A DNA stretch of 15,643 nucleotides from an uncultured Olsenella sp. (GTDB lineage Bacteria > Actinomycetota > Coriobacteriia > Coriobacteriales > Atopobiaceae), in contig URLM01000045.1 of assembly GCA_900548775.1 (NCBI GenBank), positions 1-15,643 of the forward strand, given 5' to 3'. The notes under the pieces are model-generated. The model was not told the origin of the DNA. It did not search any database and was given only the letters and a program-made list of their open reading frames with translations. Made by a program: the position numbers and the translations under genes. Below are positions 14,228-15,643 of the stretch, piece by piece. The stretch's first letter is position 1. Every line of letters starts with the position of its first letter.

Positions 14228-15592
14228 CTAGTTCTTCAGGCTGTTGAGCGGCGCGGGGAAGCGTCCGCCACGGTGCGCCAGAACGTTGCCGGCAAAGCGG
14301 TTCACGCTCATCACTGGCGCGCTGCCAAAGAGGCCGCCAAACTCTAGCATGTCGCCCTCCTTGTGGCCAATCGCCGGAATCAGGCGCACGGCAGTGGTCT
14401 TGGTGTTGATGACGCCGATGGCCATCTCGTCTGCGATGATGCCGGCGATGGCCTCCACGGGCGTGTCACCGGGGATGGCGATCATGTCGAGGCCAACCGA
14501 GCACACGCTGGTCATGGCCTCGAGCTTCTCGATCGAGAGGGACCCGTCCTCGGCCGCGCGAATCATCCCGGCGTCCTCGGAGACGGGGATGAAGGCGCCC
14601 GAGAGTCCGCCAACGCTGGAGCTTGCCATGACGCCACCCTTTTTGACGCAGTCGTTGAGAAGGGCCAGCGCGCAGGTGGTCCCGGGGCCGCCGCACTCGC
14701 CAACGCCGATGATCTCGAGGATCTTGGCCACGGAGTCGCCGGCGGCGGGGGTCGGCGCAAGCGACAGGTCCACGATGCCCTTCTCGACGCCCAGCCGGCG
14801 CGACGCCTCGCGGCTCATGAGCTCGCCGGCGCGCGTGATCTTGAACGCCGTCTTCTTGATGGCCTCCGCGACCTCCATGAGGTTGGCGTCGTCGGGCAGC
14901 TGCTCCAGCGCCGCGGCCATCACGCCGGGGCCCGAGACGCCCACGTTGATGACGGCGTCGGCCTCGCCGGTCCCGTGGACGGCGCCCGCCATGAACGGCG
15001 AGTCCTCCACCATGTTGGCAAAGACCACGAACTTCGCCGCGCCGTAGCAGTCGATGTCGGTGGTGCGCCGCGCGCACTCGAGGATGGTCTGCGCCGAGAG
15101 GAGCACGGCATCCATGTTGATGCCGGCCCTGGTAGAGGCGATGTTCAGCGACGAGCACACGCGCTCTGTGGTGGCGAGCGCCTCGGGCACCGAGTTGATG
15201 AGGCGCCGGTCGGCGTCGCCGATGCCCTTCTGGACCAGCGCGGAGAAGCCGCCCATGAAGTCGATGCCGAGCGTCTGCGCGGCGCGGTCCATGGCGTGCG
15301 CGATGGGGGAGAGGTCCTCGTCTGCGCAGCACGCGGCCACCTGCGCGACCGGGGTCACCGAGACGCGCTTGTTGGCGATGGGGATGCCGTACTCTGCCGC
15401 AAGGTCGTCGGCCACGGAGACGAGGTGCTCCGCCTGGTGCGTGATGCGGTCATAGATTTTGTCGCACATGCGGCCCATGTCCTCGTCGGCGCAGCTGGCA
15501 AGCGAGATGCCCATGGTGATGGTCCGGAGATCGAGGTTCTGCTCCGTGACCATTGCAAGCGTCTCGGATACTTCCTGCGGCGTGATGTCCAT
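14228..15592 (-). CDS. DUF711 / UPF0210 family protein
   Basis: The family is conserved in bacteria and archaea but has no well-established activity; it is often annotated PFL-like and often found next to a small ACT-domain protein (UPF0237). The 454-residue length fits the family's usual size of about 450. Recognisable blocks are the N-terminal DLRTITMGISL (about 21-31), VHGTGEADAVINVGVSGPG (about 204-222), LSLAPTPAAGDSV (about 273-285), GGPGTTCALALLNDCVKKGG (about 299-318), and AVRLIPAIGHKEGDMLEFGGLFGSAPVM near the end. The ATG at 15592 has GAAGGGG eight bases upstream and a TATAAT 39 bases further upstream. Any ACT-domain partner would lie past the right edge unless it is absent: the -10 box so close to this start suggests the gene is first in its transcript. 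No membrane segment is seen. Confidence 0.88.
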   Translation of the reverse strand: MDITPQEVSETLAMVTEQNLDLRTITMGISLASCADEDMGRMCDKIYDRITHQAEHLVSVADDLAAEYGIPIANKRVSVTPVAQVAACCADEDLSPIAHAMDRAAQTLGIDFMGGFSALVQKGIGDADRRLINSVPEALATTERVCSSLNIASTRAGINMDAVLLSAQTILECARRTTDIDCYGAAKFVVFANMVEDSPFMAGAVHGTGEADAVINVGVSGPGVMAAALEQLPDDANLMEVAEAIKKTAFKITRAGELMSREASRRLGVEKGIVDLSLAPTPAAGDSVAKILEIIGVGECGGPGTTCALALLNDCVKKGGVMASSSVGGLSGAFIPVSEDAGMIRAAEDGSLSIEKLEAMTSVCSVGLDMIAIPGDTPVEAIAGIIADEMAIGVINTKTTAVRLIPAIGHKEGDMLEFGGLFGSAPVMSVNRFAGNVLAHRGGRFPAPLNSLKN

Positions 15593-15630
15593 CTGGGCCC
15601 CTTCGCTGTGGCTGCTGGCTTCGTCACGCC

Positions 15631-15636
15631 ATTATA
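15631..15636 (-). promoter_or_regulatory. -10 box upstream of the DUF711 gene
   Basis: The minus strand reads TATAAT here, a perfect -10 hexamer 39 bases before the ATG at 15592. The -35 position falls outside the window, so the promoter cannot be fully judged. Confidence 0.5.
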
Positions 15637-15643
15637 GGTGAGC

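Noticed and set aside
14204..14347. Small frame starting MSPMTTSS with GGAG upstream
   Set aside because: Most of it overlaps the 3' end of the DUF711 gene in antisense, and the sequence has the look of a shadow frame.

Overview
The window looks like a chromosomal segment of a high-GC actinobacterium, most probably a member of Coriobacteriia (Olsenella, Atopobium or Collinsella relatives). This rests on the strong G/C bias at third codon positions, the style of the encoded proteins and the palindromic intergenic repeats; no rRNA or other taxonomic marker is present. Most of the window is ordinary housekeeping and transport. A lower-GC island at about 12.6-14.2 kb and several repeat-rich intergenic gaps stand apart.

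Layout. From 1 to 3424, all on the plus strand: the 3' part of a soluble ABC ATPase, rsmJ (16S rRNA m2G methyltransferase), a CobW/COG0523 GTPase metallochaperone, and an unknown single-pass membrane protein. A 344-bp gap full of palindromes and direct repeats follows, then adenine deaminase (ade). Convergent to ade is yfbR, an HD-domain 5'-deoxynucleotidase. Divergent from yfbR is an iron-sulfur-flavoprotein-like gene bracketed by two copies of one palindrome family. From 10519 down to 7075, on the minus strand, lies a complete riboflavin uptake operon: promoter, FMN riboswitch, ribU (S component), a fused two-domain ECF ATPase and ecfT, with almost no space between the cistrons. An unassigned multi-pass membrane protein lies upstream on the same strand, and divergent from it is murB.

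The island at 12.6-14.2 kb consists of two 154-bp repeats in inverted orientation (about 79% identical by hand count, no gaps). They enclose about 1.2 kb with one gene, whose C-terminus looks like a DUF559/Vsr-type PD-(D/E)XK nuclease fold. The window ends with a DUF711 (UPF0210) gene on the minus strand with a good -10 box.

How the genes fit together: adenine deaminase and YfbR both act in purine/nucleotide salvage. The riboflavin importer supplies precursor for FMN and FAD, which the adjacent flavoprotein and the FAD-dependent MurB would use. The best candidates for something undescribed are the inverted-repeat-bracketed nuclease-like gene, whose repeats also carry matching 51-codon open frames, and the palindrome families flanking single genes.
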